Counted from the first letter of the stretch, positions 44,972 to 57,310 are shown. The stretch: DNA of 64,000 bases from Morella rubra (GCA_003952965.2 RXIC02000103.1:108695-172694), one strand, 5' to 3'. Translations and numbers: made by a program. Notes: generated from the sequence alone by a model not told the origin.

Positions 44972-46283
44972 TGTAGCACCCCGGATTTTCGTATTTTCTT
45001 TTTAATATAATTTAATTGAATTTGGAATTTCGAATTATTTGAAAAAGTTATCTGTTTTAAAATGTTTAAGTTTGAAATGTTGATTTGATTTTGAAAATGG
45101 TTATCTTTTTAAAAGTGTTTGAAATTTGAAGAAGGGATGTTTTATCTTTATCTCTTTAGATTTTAAAGTTTTTAATTTGAATACTTTTGAATATGTTTGA
45201 ATTTTAAAATGGATAGCAACATCAATATTTTCAAATTCTAGAGTCCTTCTTTAAATAGGGTTGCAATTAGTCTTTTATAAATCCTTAGTTAGTCACTACG
45301 ATGCGTATTGATTGGGAGAATGAGAAATCGAGTGTCTTTTCGAAGGTTCTAGTCAGGTTTCCGAGTGTCTTTTATAAGTGTTATGAAGGGCGAGGAAAGC
45401 GGGGTTATTTGCTAGATTTTCCTAAAAGACCCAAGTGATATTTGAGAAATTGCATGTTTTTATTGAAAAATCTCAAAGTTTTATGTGCATTGCGTTATGA
45501 TAAAATTGGTTAAACATTATAGCATGAAATGTGTAACAATGAGCCTATTTTATGTCCAATGATATTACATGATGTTTTCAATGTTTAAATCAAGTTTTTG
45601 ATGATTATGTATGATATGTTATGTATTTTCAAAACCTGAGGCCCAGAGTTATGAGACAGCGCATTGGTACAATTGCAACCCATTGAGTGCACCCATTCTA
45701 GAAATGGAGTGGTTTATTTTTTAGGTTCTTTCCCGAGTGCACACTTGGACAGTGACCATGCCTTAGTGAGGGAGAATTCTTACCGTAGTTTGGTTTTAGG
45801 TTTGGTGATCCAACTAGGTAGCAACTTCACACCTGTCACATAACGTGACCCACAATTATTGTAAAGGGATTTTCTATAGTATTATTATAAAAGATAAAAA
45901 GTTGTTTTAAAGTTATGGTTATAATTATTTAGATTGAGATTTAGAGTTTTCTATTGGTTCTTACTTCTTAAATGTGGCTCATGAAGTGCACGTAGATAAT
46001 GATTTTGCTTATTGAGTTGTCGAATTCACTCGCTATCTGTTCTTTTTTTCAGATGAATATTTAGGAGTAGCCGAGATCGTATTAGATAGCGTCTGGGTAA
46101 TTTTGTTGGTTTTTAAAGTGTTCTAAACTTAAGTATTTTTATTTAATTGTTTTCAGTTTTAATGTGATTTTTATCAATATTGTTTATTTTGTAATAACTA
46201 ATTTCTACCTTTACCCTAATTTTGCGTTTTCATTGGTTTTTACGATAGAACTAACCCCTAACCATTGGGGTTCAGGGTGTACA
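44972..46283 (+). mobile_element. Solo LTR with 5-bp target duplication
   Basis: It starts TGTAGCACCCCGGATTTTCG and ends GGGTGTACA (TG..CA). AGGAT lies directly on both sides (44967-44971 and 46284-46288). No internal element sequence is present. This is a textbook solo LTR left by LTR-LTR recombination. The TGTAGCACCCC start is typical of plant Ty3/gypsy LTRs. A related copy starts at 62533. Confidence 0.9.
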
Positions 46284-47169
46284 AGGATTGGTGAATGCAA
46301 TGTGGTATTGCACTTGGAAAACCCGAAGGAGGAGGAGGCCACACTCTGTTGCAAGGAGTCAGAATCAAACCTGGCTATAGAATGCTCAGTTCTGAGCAAG
46401 GATCGTAAATCACCAGGAGAAATGATAAAGAGACACAAACTCTTGGAATTGTTGAAGGGGCAAAGCGTCCACCAAGCAGGTCATGGAGCCTTTCTCCAGG
46501 CAACATGGGCAATATGGCATCTAAGAATTAATTTTAAGAATAATCCCTAAAATCATTTATCTAAATAATATTTATTTAGATGTCACATGTTTATATTTAT
46601 TTATTGGTATATAATATGAAATAAGATGTTCATAGATATTGAGTGACATTGTAGAAAAGTCATGCCAATGATTAATGAATCAAAGGCGGGAAGTATGAAC
46701 TTTTCGATTCCTTGTTCACTAAATTTTTGTTCTAGACCAAGGTACATATTAATTAGTACGATAGGTCTACATTGTTGTGCTTTATTAATAGGATTGGACT
46801 CGTCATGAGGTGTGCCTTAAGCAACGATGGATGTAATGTAAGAGTACATGCACTGATGAAGATCAAATATGAATACCTTCCAGAAGTGATCACTGATGTT
46901 GAGAATGTATTTAGCACAATTGTTTTATTGTATCCTTAGATGAGGTTTTTACTGATCCATTTATTGTGTACTTGTCCTTTGACCGAGTCATTTAGTGATA
47001 TCTTTTTAGGTCAAATATTTCTAGATAACTTTGGGTCTTGTACATAATAAATGATTTTGTATAAAGCTCAATAAGGAATCCATCAGTCTCTGATGGGTAG
47101 GTATTCAATATATTATATAAGGTTGGACTACAAAAGAATCCATTGGCCAATGGTATTGCGTTGAATTTT
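46284..47169 (+). other. Sequence to the right of the solo LTR, unassigned
   Basis: 46289-46550 continues an open frame with GECNVVLHLENPKEEEATLC and IKRHKLLELLKG. The ORF that starts at 46164 borrows its first part from the LTR, so only this part could be real; I do not recognise it. From 46551 the DNA is AT-rich and seems to be the upstream part of the repeat at 47170, with CATTGTAGAAAAGTCATGCC and GGCGGGAAGTATGAAC. Confidence 0.35.
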
Positions 47170-47740
47170 TTTTCGAAATTAATATATATATTATATATTT
47201 ATTTGGGAAATTTTTTTGAAAACAATTAGTAATAGTCCAACGAGTTATAGATTGTGAATTGAGAATTATATGAGTTAGGGACTTAATCAATGTATGATTC
47301 TGGTCCTATTGACTCATGTGAATATAATTTGGTGGAAGATAAATAAATAAATAATTGTTAGCATAAAGGGATTTCACAAATCAATCTTAAATACTCGGGG
47401 GTAAATTGTAATATGTTGGTGGACATGATTATAATTAGTAGAAGCCTAAAATTTGGAATAAAGAATATAATGGAGTTAATGGAAAAGAGTTTTTTCCATG
47501 TGATCTACGGCCGAGATTTGAGATCCCTAACGATTCCACACACTATCACAGCTAGGGTTTTATTATAAGGATAACTATGAGATAGTCTATAATTGACTAA
47601 TTTTAGTTTGAGGTTGGCCATCAGGACTCAGAGAAAATCCTAAAATAGTTATGAGCGTGGAGAGGAAGGAGGCAGAATATTTGGGTTGCTAAGTTGTGAA
47701 ATCAAAAGATTCAAGGTGTGAGATCAACAAGACCTGAAGA
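47170..47740 (+). repeat. Dispersed repeat copy 2 with unoccupied TA tract
   Basis: It is homologous to 7309-7890. It begins AATATATATATTATATATTTATTTGG; here the TA tract continues into ordinary flanking sequence, whereas in copy 1 the pararetrovirus begins at that point. Confidence 0.65.
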
Positions 47741-47775
47741 TTATTAAAAATTGAAGATTCAATCGTAGACAAAGT

Positions 47776-48900
47776 TCAAGATCTTTGTTCAAGATCAAGT
47801 AAGTATAATTTCCGTCGACAAACTTTCAATAAGTGGATAGCAGCTTCCGGTGAGCTGTTACACAGAGGGCAAAGACCCATAGTCTCAAGAGGAAAACCAC
47901 AAATAGAGGCTAGGTGAGCCCGAAAGGGCAAAGCTTCGTGAGGACATTTACAGAGCAACACTTTTAGCCTATCCTGGTTCTTAAGTCTCCACAGCTTCTT
48001 CCAAACTCTCTGAGACAAAACCTGTTGATCAGTAAGACAGAGGGATTTATACACTGAGTTCACAGAGAAGCAGCCATGGGGATCCGGAGCCCAAAATAGT
48101 TTGTCAACCCCGGAGGGAGAGAGGTTTGGGAGGTTACAAACAGCTTGAACTGAGTTTGACGTGAAGAACCGCGGAATAACGGGGAGGTTCCACACACCTC
48201 TTTGAAAATCGAAGAGGTCTTCAACCTTCTGAAAAGTAGCGGGCAATTGGAGTCCTGAGATCAAAACCGGGATGAATTCGAGGAGGGTGGGAATCCACGG
48301 ATCCGTGCGGATAGAAAGCAAATTACCCGACTTTGGCAAATATCAGAAGTTCTTAGCTAGAATATTGTCACAAACCGCCAGATTACTACGCCGAGTCCAA
48401 GAGCAGTCAGCTCTTCTGGGAGCTTGTAACAGAGATTGATGACGAGGGAAATATTTTGCCTTGAGTATCTGGACCCAGAAATCCAATGGCTTAGTGCAAA
48501 TAAACCACCCAAGTTTGGCAACAAAGGCTCTGTTCACATCAAAAAACCTTGTAATCCCCAGACCACCTACCACACGAGGTTGGCAAATAGAAATCCAGGA
48601 TTTAGGAGCATAATGTCTGTGAGAATCCGAGCTATGGCCCCAGCAGAAATGTTTAATAAATTTCTCCATTTCATCACCCCAACGGGAAGAGCAGAGTGGA
48701 CATTGTGTAAGAGGGGATTGCAGTGGCCACAGTTTTAATCAGTATCGTGCGACCAGCATGTAAAATAATTTTCGATTTCCAAGGGACAAGATGGGTCAAA
48801 ATTTTCTCCTTTATATTAGTCAGAGCTCTTTTCTTGGATCGAGGGAACAGGAGAAAAACTCCCAGGTACTACGAGTATTGAGACATCCGACCCAAGTTCA
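47776..48900 (-). pseudogene. LINE ORF2 3' part with zf-RVT domain
   Basis: The block 48669-48343 reads HFCWGHSSDSHRHYAPKSW, CQPRVVGGLGITRFFDVNRA, the region after the RT palm in plant LINE ORF2 proteins. 48339-47776 reads VDKLFWAPDPHGCFSVNSVY, VWKKLWRLKNQDRLKVLLC, then CPLCNSSPEAAIHLL, the zinc-binding RT tail (zf-RVT; C-x2-C then H). A frameshift or stop near 48340 divides them. The RT core, endonuclease and ORF1 are missing, as in a 5'-truncated or deleted LINE. Sequence from 48740 to 48900 still reads as RT-like in broken frames. Confidence 0.75.
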
Positions 48901-48954
48901 ACACAGCTAGGATAGCTTCTTGGACTGGGGGCAAAGTATTCGGGCTAAACTAAA

Positions 48955-50155
48955 CTGTTTATGCCACTTGTCCAATACTTATGTCTTTGTTAACACAATC
49001 TATGACACATTACAATCTGAATACCACTAAGTTTGAGATTCTATATCACATGTTACTTTTTTAACTTCATTTGATATCATTTAAAGTGAAATTAATCAAA
49101 AACTTCCTCGAAAAGTCTAGAGAGAGAGGGTCCTCCTTCTCCCTAGACTCCCCCCATTTCACTCTTTTGCCACCCCCTTCAACATCCACCCATCCTTTGG
49201 GAGATTGGAGGAGTTCCTCCTCCCGTCCGCCCTCTCCTGGTCGGCCATTGGCCTGTTAGGAGTTTTTTTTTTTCTTCTGTTTTTTTTCTTTGAAATGTTC
49301 GGTGGTTTTGTTTCATGGGTTTTTGCCCGGTGAAGACTTCTTGGCCACGGCAGGGCATTCTCTGGTGAGCACATACCCCTTGGTCATCTTCAGCGGCTCC
49401 AGATCTTCAATGTCGTCCCTGTCCGGCAGCACACCACCGACTCCTAGATCTCCACGCACCACTCTTGAGGCCGGTGGATCTGACACACTTGGTGGCTTTT
49501 GCTCCCCTTCTGGCCTAGTTTCTCCCTCTATGGGCTCTTTTGCTGCAGGTGTTTGTCCAGCTCCTCCTCCGGTGACAGCATTTGCTGTTCTCGCACGCGG
49601 TGGTGTTGTGCCTTGGGTTTTGGACCCAAGTTGGGTTTGTGGGTCTGTTGACCCCATTGGTTGAGGCCCTTTTGGCCTGTTGGATTTTGGCCTTTAAGGC
49701 CTTCTGGTTTGTGGCCCTTTAGGCCTTTGAAAATGATGTAGTGGGCCTTTTGTGCCCCATATGAACGTTTCCAGCTTTGGATGGCTCTGGATTCAGTGCT
49801 TGCATTCTCCTTCCCGTGAAATGAAATCCACCTTTGCTTAGAAAAAAAAAAAAATTAAGGTGAAATTAATCAAGAGCATAGTCCATTAAAATTTAATAAT
49901 CTGTTTAAGATGTTTTACTCTTTTAAGCATTTCCTCCACTAATTAACCATATACTTTCTACTCCCTAAACATATATTCAACTTCACAATTTATAAAAAAA
50001 AAAAGTGTACCAAAATGTGATTTATAGAGATTAATAGTATCATTAATCTCCATAATTAGAAAATATGTTTATAATTCTCAATATTTATTGGTTAGAGGAC
50101 TTTCATCACTCCAGAACTTAAACATCTTCACCTCAATTATTAGGATAGGAGATAA
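48955..50155 (+). repeat. Duplicated genomic segment, copy 1
   Basis: Pieces at 48960-49080 and 49855-50155 match 61955-62075 and 62255-62505 (GATATCATTTA; AGTCCATTAAAATTTA; CATCACTCCRGAACT; AATTAACCAT). Copy 1 is split by a poly(A) retroelement, copy 2 by a MITE. Confidence 0.7.
49081..49873 (+). mobile_element. Non-LTR retroelement with poly(A) tail and 19-bp target duplication
   Basis: TTAARGTGAAATTAATCAA flanks both sides (49081-49099 and 49855-49873; one difference). The insert 49100-49854 ends in a 13-A tail (49842-49854). These are the signs of LINE-type target-primed insertion. It is GC-richer than its surroundings, C/T-rich at the start and near its end has GGCCTTTARGGCCTT repeats. 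Its plus- and minus-strand ORFs (49290-49664, 49313-49657) are Pro/Gly/Ser-rich without a known domain. It is either a 5'-truncated LINE tail or a SINE-like element. Confidence 0.8.
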
Positions 50156-50159
50156 GGGG

Positions 50160-50400
50160 TAGAAATATGGGAATATGAATAGCTTCTGGTGAGGCGGACA
50201 AAAATGGAGTAGACGATGCGGGAGCATCAACAGGAGTTGGAGGAGCAGTAACAGAAGCAACAATAAGAACAAGAACAGATGCTGCAATGAATGGAACAAG
50301 AAAAGCATGAGCAGATGATGGAGCACATAAGACAGCTCACATCCCATTTGACGCCCAAACAAAGATTTGGGTAGATTATGTATTTTCACTAACTCACTTA
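50160..50400 (+). pseudogene. CACTA D coiled-coil tail remnant
   Basis: In broken plus-strand frames the sequence gives Glu/Gln/Met-rich coil residues (MREHQQELEEQ, EQEQMLQ, MEHIRQLTSHLTPKQRFG), matching the coil end of the A and B genes. Nothing upstream of the coil is left. Confidence 0.6.
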
Positions 50401-50544
50401 TCGATTATGTATTTTGTTTACTTATAATGATTGCATATTAGTAGACAGTTTATTATTATTATGAGTATTGAATATTGTTCTATTAATATTATTTGCAAAT
50501 TATTTTTAGACTCCAAATTTACTTTTGACTCGAAGCTAATCACT

Positions 50545-51860
50545 AGTGATCGGTTTGGTTTCGAATCACATGCACATACACGGGCTGGTGACCGCTTGGT
50601 TGGAATCTCGAAAGCAGTTTTTTCGAACTGTCGACTCATTAATATAATGATCGATCACCTAAATAACCAATCAATCATGTAATCAAAGCTATGAGTTTGG
50701 AAACATACTGATCGATCGGTGACATGTGCGATCGATCACACAATAACGATCATCGGTCAAGTAGTCCAATCGATCCCAATGTATAAACGATCGGTCGTCG
50801 ATGCAACAAAACGCACAGTATTACCCAAGCGATCGATCTCCCTTTAGGCAATTGATTGCTACTTACTGTAAACGCTGTGTTTCAAATTAGGCTTATCGAT
50901 GGATCGATCCACATCTGCAATCGATCGCCTAATAATGAAAAGCATAGTTTTTGGGACCGATCTATCAGACCCAAAAATACCAACACGATCGATCGGCTAA
51001 CTAAGCCTATCGATTGTGTTTCTCAGCAACCACCTACCGATCGATCGTTTTGAACAAGTGATCGATCGGAGTGGGGACAAATGGTAGTAAATGCACAGTT
51101 CCTATCATACCCCAAAATCACCCTAAATTCATCCTTAAACAATCCCAAACTCCCAAAACATGCATTAACACTAATAAATATAGTTTACAGAGCTAAATGG
51201 AATATATTGCAATGTAAAAAAACTAAACTAAAACCAATTTAAAATAGCTTAAAACCGCTTAAAACGTAACAAAACTACATACCGTTGATGTAGATGACAA
51301 TGGAGGAAGTTTCCATGCACTGTGGAGGACAGTGCAGCATGAAAGGGTCATTGAAGTTTGAGAGGATTTGTGAGAATATTGTAGAGAGATAACTGGTAAA
51401 AATGCCACTATTAGTTTCATTTAATCCCTCACGCCGATCGATTGGTCGTTGTTGGCCAACCGATCGCTTGTTTTTTCAACACGTGGCACTCTACATTTGT
51501 TGAAAAACTGATCGATCGCTAATTGAAAGATCGAACAACGATTCAAAATGACGGTTACACTCCGATCGATCCCTATCCGATTGATCATGTAACGTGGCAC
51601 ACTTCCATTCGTTGACCAACTAATCGATCGGTAGTATAGCATGATCGATCGGTAGTATGGCACAATCGATCGGTAGTGTAACATGTGGCTAACATGCTTT
51701 GTTTTACTGACGGTTACGCTTACCGATCGATCGATTGTGTTATACAATCGATCGCTTTACAAAGCCACGTTTCAACATGCCATTCTTTATGATTTCATCG
51801 TCTGACACGAGTCCATTGGTAAGCGATTGATGGACAAACAAACGGTCGATCGATCAGTAG
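50545..51860 (+). repeat. GATCGATC palindrome field of CACTA D
   Basis: Dozens of CGATCGATCG and one-base variants are spaced every 20-50 bp, in no fixed register. In between, the sequence is not repeated. Minus-strand ORFs here (for example 51747-51421) are repeat shadows, rich in DRS. Confidence 0.85.
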
Positions 51861-52097
51861 TGGTGATGACGTAATTTTGTTACCAAAGCTCTTTGCATTT
51901 CATGACGGAGCGTTTCGTCACAAAATGAGCGATCAATCATATATGTACTGATCGGTCGGCTTGTGACGAAAATTTTCGTCACAAAAAAATTGACTTTTAG
52001 TGACGAAATTGGTGACGAAAAAAATTTCCGTCAAGAAAAGTTCATTTTTTAGTGACGAAATGCAGTTCGTCACTAAATCTCAAATTCCCTTGTAGTG

Positions 52098-52706
52098 TTT
52101 ATTTAGTTGAGATGGACTACTCCATGCTCACATATAACGTGACAAGCACTATTCCCTGCTTAAACATGCCAACCAAATTAATAATACTATTACTCCAATT
52201 GGAAGGTATAGATTTATAAACCAAAATTAAACCAAATGTAATCCTTTGAAAACCATTCACCACTTTTAGAGTACGTAAATTATTATCCCTATTGAGAAAA
52301 TCCAATGACGACAATATACTCAAGGAGCAATATTGCAGCAGAGAAGTAAGTCAATATAGATAAATAATTGATCCAAACATAATCAAGGAACTAATCCATT
52401 CAATAGAAAAAGCATTACTAAATCCATAAACAGAATAAATTCTATGATTATTCGGAGAAGAAAACATCAACAATGAATTGAGAATGATAAAACAAAAGAG
52501 TTTTAGTAATTGGAAAATCAAATACACAAATTAAGAATGAATTGAAAACAGTCTAGTGTGCAAGTTCGTCCCTAGCCCCACTTGAGAATTTAGTTCCCCA
52601 TACTAAGATGAACGAAAAAAAATTCTACAGAAAAAACCTCGAGTACCAAGTCTACCTCCCTGCCTCCTTATAATAAAAAGTTTAGCTTATATATGTCCCC
52701 AACAAA
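52098..52706. other. DNA between CACTA D and C
   Basis: AT-rich. The minus-strand ORF 52323-52117 (SLDFLNRDNNLRTLKVVNG) has no family I recognise and no splice context. Nothing else is seen. Confidence 0.4.
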
Positions 52707-52990
52707 AACTACTAGAAAATTGACTTTTAGTGACGAAATTCTGGTGACAAAATGAATTTCGTCACTAAAAGCTAATTTTTAGTTGACGAAATGCTTTTTC
52801 GTTACTAAACAAGATTTTTTCGTGACGAAACTACTTTTCGTCACCAAATTTTGTCACTAAAGGTTTTATTTTGTGACGAAATTAAAATTATCATCACTAA
52901 AAGTTATTTTTTTGGTGACAAAAAGTTTCGTCATACACTTGATCGTTTAATTTTGTGACAAAATGCTCCATCACTAGATGCACAGAGTTT
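52707..52990 (+). repeat. Left TIR and TAGTGACGAAA hairpins of CACTA C
   Basis: Alternating TTTAGTGACGAAA and TTTCGTCACTAAA words give several possible hairpins. The right end (61080-61283) has the same words. Confidence 0.75.
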
Positions 52991-53039
52991 AGGCGACGAA
53001 TTTACGTCGTCACTCAAACCATCAATCATTTGTTTATAT

Positions 53040-54200
53040 ACCGATCGATGGTTTATTAATAACCACGTGGCTTTGAAAACTCGAATCGATCGTTCAGGAT
53101 ATGCGATCGATCGGTAAGCATAAATATGCAAATACGAAACGTTGATCGAATCGGTAAGATATGCGATCATCGGTAAGCGCAACTGTCACTTTTTTCGAAT
53201 TGTCGTTCGATGACCGGGTTGGCTATCGATCGTAGTTTCAGCGAATGGAAAGACACCACGTGTTAAAAAATAGCGATCGTTTGTCACTTAACTACCGATC
53301 GATCAGCACGAAGGATTATATGAAACGCCGAAGTCATTTTTACCGGTTATCTTCCACAAAATCTTCGAAATCCTCTCAAAGTGCAAGGAGCCATTTCTTG
53401 CTGCATTGTCTTCCAAAGTGCGTGGAATCATCCTTCGTTGTCTTCTATGTCAAAGGTACGTACTTATATTATTTTTTAAGCAATATTAAGCGGTTGTTCA
53501 CTAGCGAATTTTTAGTTTACGTTTTCTAATTTGCTATATCATCCATTTAGGACCGAAAATATATTTATTTTATTGTTGATGCATGTTTTAAGAGTTTAGG
53601 ATTATTTTGGGATCAATTTTGGGTGATTTTGGGCTTGTTTTGGGGTTTTGTAACGTCCTGTGTATATTTGTTCCCATAACGATCGATCACCTTAATAGGC
53701 GATCGATCGTAGTGTGCTAGGTAATGATCAATCAGTTAAATTCACCGATTGATCGCTGATTTGGTACGGGAGTGATCGATGCTTTAGAGAGCGATCGATC
53801 GTTCCCCTGAAACTATGCATTTCAATTTGGGACATCGATCGTGTATGTTGCCGATCGATTATATTATGTCGTCCTAGCTTGAAGTGATGATCGATCGATC
53901 GCTTACGCCTAAGCGATCGATCGGTAAGCTACAATGTGAAGCGTACCGTTTTTGATTAACTGGATCGATCATTGTGGCGATCGATCCCTTAGTGATACTG
54001 TGCGTTTGGTTGCATGGACGATCGATTGTCTGTGCACTGAAACGCGTGTTTTACCGATAGCGTTCGATCGGTGAAATTGATTTGATCGATCGCCATTTAG
54101 ATGATCGATTTAGATTGATCGTTGTATAATCGATCGTCCATTTTCGTGTATCGATCGTCGTTAATATTCACATTTAGTGATCGTTTGGATGATCGATCGA
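53040..54200 (+). repeat. GATCGATC field 1 of CACTA C
   Basis: Many CGATCGATCG words (for example 53700-53709), right up to the leader of the first gene. Confidence 0.85.
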
Positions 54201-54319
54201 ATTTTTTTGTTTCAACTTCATTAATAATTATGTGATTGTGATTTTTTTTTTTTAAATAATACGTTATTGTGATTACTTATTAACACATATTTATATACAA
54301 TTTTTGCAGTATACATAAA

Positions 54320-55571
54320 ATGTCAGGAGTTAAGCGTGCACGCACAACGAGAACCGGGACGGGATCGTCGTCCCAAGAGCAAGAAGTCGCTGATCCAATG
54401 ATGACCTTGGAGAGGCGAATGGAGTACCTGAGGGGGCGGCCAGTGGCCAAAGAGCGTCCTGTGACGCTCTCTGATTTTGATCAGTTATTGTACGAGGAGC
54501 ACTCCCTCTACCAGCTCTTCGAGTACCAAGGGTTTATTCATCAGCTCTCGTGGACTGAGGGGTTTTGCGTGGACGCAGTTGTGCAAGATTTCTTCTGTGC
54601 ACTCGTCTCGGTCGATAGAGCACCTGAGGTGCAGCTAGGTGCGAGGCGTGCAGTTCTTATTCTCGGCAGACGTCATTGCGATTTTTAACTGCCCCCGGCC
54701 CGAGAGCCCCTGTTTCCCGGCGGTACCCCTGAATGATGAACAGAGGACATCAGAGCAGGATTGTGGACGCTGATGACTGGGAAGACCTCTGCAGTGGTGG
54801 GCAGCATAATCAAGCAGAGTGAGTTCAGTGAGTTTTGGCGGATTTTGCACCTTATCTGGACGCGAACGTCGATGGCAGAACTCATTCCACCGAGTGTCCG
54901 TTCACGAGAGCTCAGTGCATGCTCTTACTGGGGTCAGCAGACGCGATAGATTTTCCGTTGTACATGTTCGAGCTGATTATGGATGAGGCTTGGGGAATTA
55001 AGGAATATAGCCTCCCATACGGCGTGTTTCTGACTCAGTTCCTCATTTCTCGGGGAGTCGTGATCGCTGCCTCGGATACACGTAAGGAGGTTAAGAGTGC
55101 GCTGAACAAGTTCACTCTGTCCAGGAGCCGGGGCCAGGAGGGGGCATTGACTCGACGGTTCGCTCGTAGAGCAGCGCGGCCGTAGAGGAGGCATCACGGC
55201 CTTCGACATCAGCGTCAGAGGCACCTATGGAGACGGAGCACCTGCAGTGCCTCCTCCATGGGTGGCCCAGCTATTTGCGGACTTCGACAGCCGTGTCAGC
55301 GCGACTATGAAGGCCACTCTACAGCCATTTGAGAGGCGATGCAGTCAATAGAGGAGCAGCTGAAGGAGCTCCGGACCGCCTTCGATGGGGAGTGCACTGT
55401 GACAATGCTGCGCAACAAGTCGGTCGTGGCTCATATGGCGACGTCAGCGAGCAGCTGGAAGAAATTAAGAAGACTCTGGATGATTTCAAGATGGAGGCAG
55501 ATCCACAGAGGATTCCCGGAGATATTCCTGATGACGTGGCCACTTTCCGTGATGCTGTTCGACGTTGATGA
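54320..55571 (+). pseudogene. CACTA C Transposase_32-like gene with C-terminal coil
   Basis: It opens at ATG 54320 after a poly(T) and GCAG acceptor-like run. The first block (to 54688) has a basic Ser/Thr N-terminus (GVKRARTTRTGTGSS) and a folded part with LYQLFEYQGFIHQL, FCVDAVVQDFFCALV. After a frameshift at about 54.66 kb come FNCPRPESPCFPAVPLNDEQ, then (54835-55185) ECPFTRAQCMLLLGSADAID and YGVFLTQFLISRGVV. The C-terminus (55329-55568) is a charged coil. It is the same family as the B gene at 40.0-40.9 kb and GC-richer than the rest of the element. Its function is unknown. Confidence 0.65.
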
Positions 55572-55904
55572 GTTTTGATGTTATTTTTTTATATCTATTT
55601 GGGACATACATTTTGATTTATGGTTTTATTTATCTGTTTGAGACATTTGTGTTTATTTGGATTTGGTTTTTTTATTTACGTATTTGAGACATTTTCTGGA
55701 ATATCTGTGGATATGCAGAAGAAACTTTGATTACTATGTACGTGTTTTTCTATTTGTATTTCTTTATCGACACTTATATAAGTAAAATGACCAATATACC
55801 CTTTGGTCGGCAAAAATAACGAAATAAGTGGTTTATCAAATAACTAATATAAAGAATTTAACAAGAAATCGTTTTTTTTTTTTTTTGTTTACAACTACAC
55901 CGAT

Positions 55905-57030
55905 CATCCACACCGATCCATCGGTGTTATCGTCGTCGTTTGGGTGCACTAACCGATCGATCGTCGATATCGCGAACATCCCTCAATTTTTTTTAAATAA
56001 TGATGAGTTTAAATGAGTTTAAATGATTAGAAACATAGAAATATATATTAACAAAGTATGTTAGGATGTATTTAGATTACATAAAAACATATCAAGTACA
56101 TATCATTAATTTTTAAGAAAGCATGTATAAGTTATACATGTTGCAACATAGATGCATTTTGTTTGTGTTAGTATGAGTGAGGTATTAAGATATTTGAAAT
56201 TAGTGACATAACGCTTATTTAACACATGATTATAATTCATCAGTATGAGTATGCATTAATATGATATTATAAGTAAAATTTTTAATAATTAAGTCATTTG
56301 TTAGGCTAAAAATATTTTTTTAATAATTAGAACCGATCGATCGCATTATTGGCGATCGATCGGTACGTAACGGTGTCGTTTAATATTTTGGTACCAATGG
56401 ATCGTTAATTTTGGGTCTTCATACGACGGCGTTTTTATTCTCAACGATCGATCGGTAATTACGATCGATCGGTATAAAATTGGGCGGGAATTTTAATGCT
56501 TGGTCGATCGATCATTTTTTAGTTGTGAGAGTGTTTAGAAGTCATTAAGGTTAAGCCCAAGCTCAAATTCATTGGTTTTTTAACCGGGTGAGTGTTGAAA
56601 ATTTTGGGCGACATTTGTGAGATTTTGGTGTGAATCTAGTTCGTTTTGATCTACATTTCGTGCAAAAGGTAATATCCTCAACCTACACTACGATTTTTGA
56701 TTGATTTCGTCGGTTATTTGGTGTTATTTTTATTTTCTATTCGTGGGTGTTGTGGATTGGATTTGTGTTGATTAGAGCTTCTTAGAGTGTTTTTAATATG
56801 TATATTAGAATTAGTATTGCATGAGAATGATTTGTGAGTGTTTTGGGCGTGGATTTGAGTGTGTGGGAGGCTGGCAAGCTGTTTTGTCGATCTGGGTTAG
56901 TCACGATCGATCACCAGATTCGAACGATCGATCGTGTGTTAGATGGAGGTTCAGCGATCGATCGTCTATATAATGACGATCGATCGGTGAAATCCGATCG
57001 ATCGTCATTATAGTATCGATCGATCGGGTT
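55905..57030 (+). repeat. GATCGATC field 2 of CACTA C, between genes
   Basis: A second array of CGATCGATCG words in the middle of the element, between the Transposase_32-like and transposase-type genes. The 56.0-56.3 kb part is plain AT-rich DNA. Confidence 0.8.
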
Positions 57031-57085
57031 AGGGCAGATTGCAAGTTATTGACCTTTGTAGTTATTTATTATATTCTCATATTTA

Positions 57086-57310
57086 ATTATTGAAGTGCTT
57101 GAGTTCTGAAATGAATCATGAAGTTTGAGAAGACTGGAGGATGATTACAGGAGTGTTTTTTTTAATAGTGATACATGTATAATGTTTGAGCTTTATATTG
57201 AATGTTTGATTATTGAAGTGCTTGAGTTCTGGAAATAAATTATGGAGTTTGAGAAGCATGGAGGATGAATATTGGAGTGTTTTTGACTTGTTATGTTTGA
57301 GTTTATTTTT
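57086..57310 (+). repeat. Tandem duplication of about 123 bp
   Basis: ATTATTGAAGTGCTTGAGTT at 57086 and again near 57209, each followed by GGAGGATGA and GGAGTGTTTTT. Confidence 0.75.

Larger units (their letters stand above)
50160..52097 (+). mobile_element. CACTA remnant D
   Basis: The right end is CCTTGTAGTG at 52097, preceded by TTTAGTGACGAAA hairpins. The left part (50160-50530) matches the 3' end of the Transposase_24-like gene of A and B (coil codons, then GATTATGTATTTTCACTA and TTATTATTATGAGTATTGAA). The middle is a field of CGATCGATCG motifs. The left end is missing. It is thus a gene tail of the A/B type joined to terminal DNA of the C type. Confidence 0.75.

Noticed and set aside
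46164-46550. 128-codon plus-strand ORF
   Set aside because: Its first 40 codons are the end of the solo LTR, so the full ORF is a chance join; only the part after 46289 could be old coding DNA.
49290-49664. 124-codon ORF that looked like a GC-rich host gene
   Set aside because: It lies wholly inside an insert with a 19-bp target duplication and poly(A) tail, has no domain, and the opposite strand is equally open.
51421-51747. Minus-strand 108-codon ORF rich in DRS
   Set aside because: It is produced by the GATCGATC repeats (GATCGATCG reads as DRS/IDR); similar ORFs appear in every such field.
50545-51860. GATC-rich field considered as a satellite or bacterial-type Dam/SeqA region
   Set aside because: Spacing is irregular, the DNA between motifs is not repeated, and the fields lie at CACTA ends in a plant genome, so transposon subterminal sites explain them.
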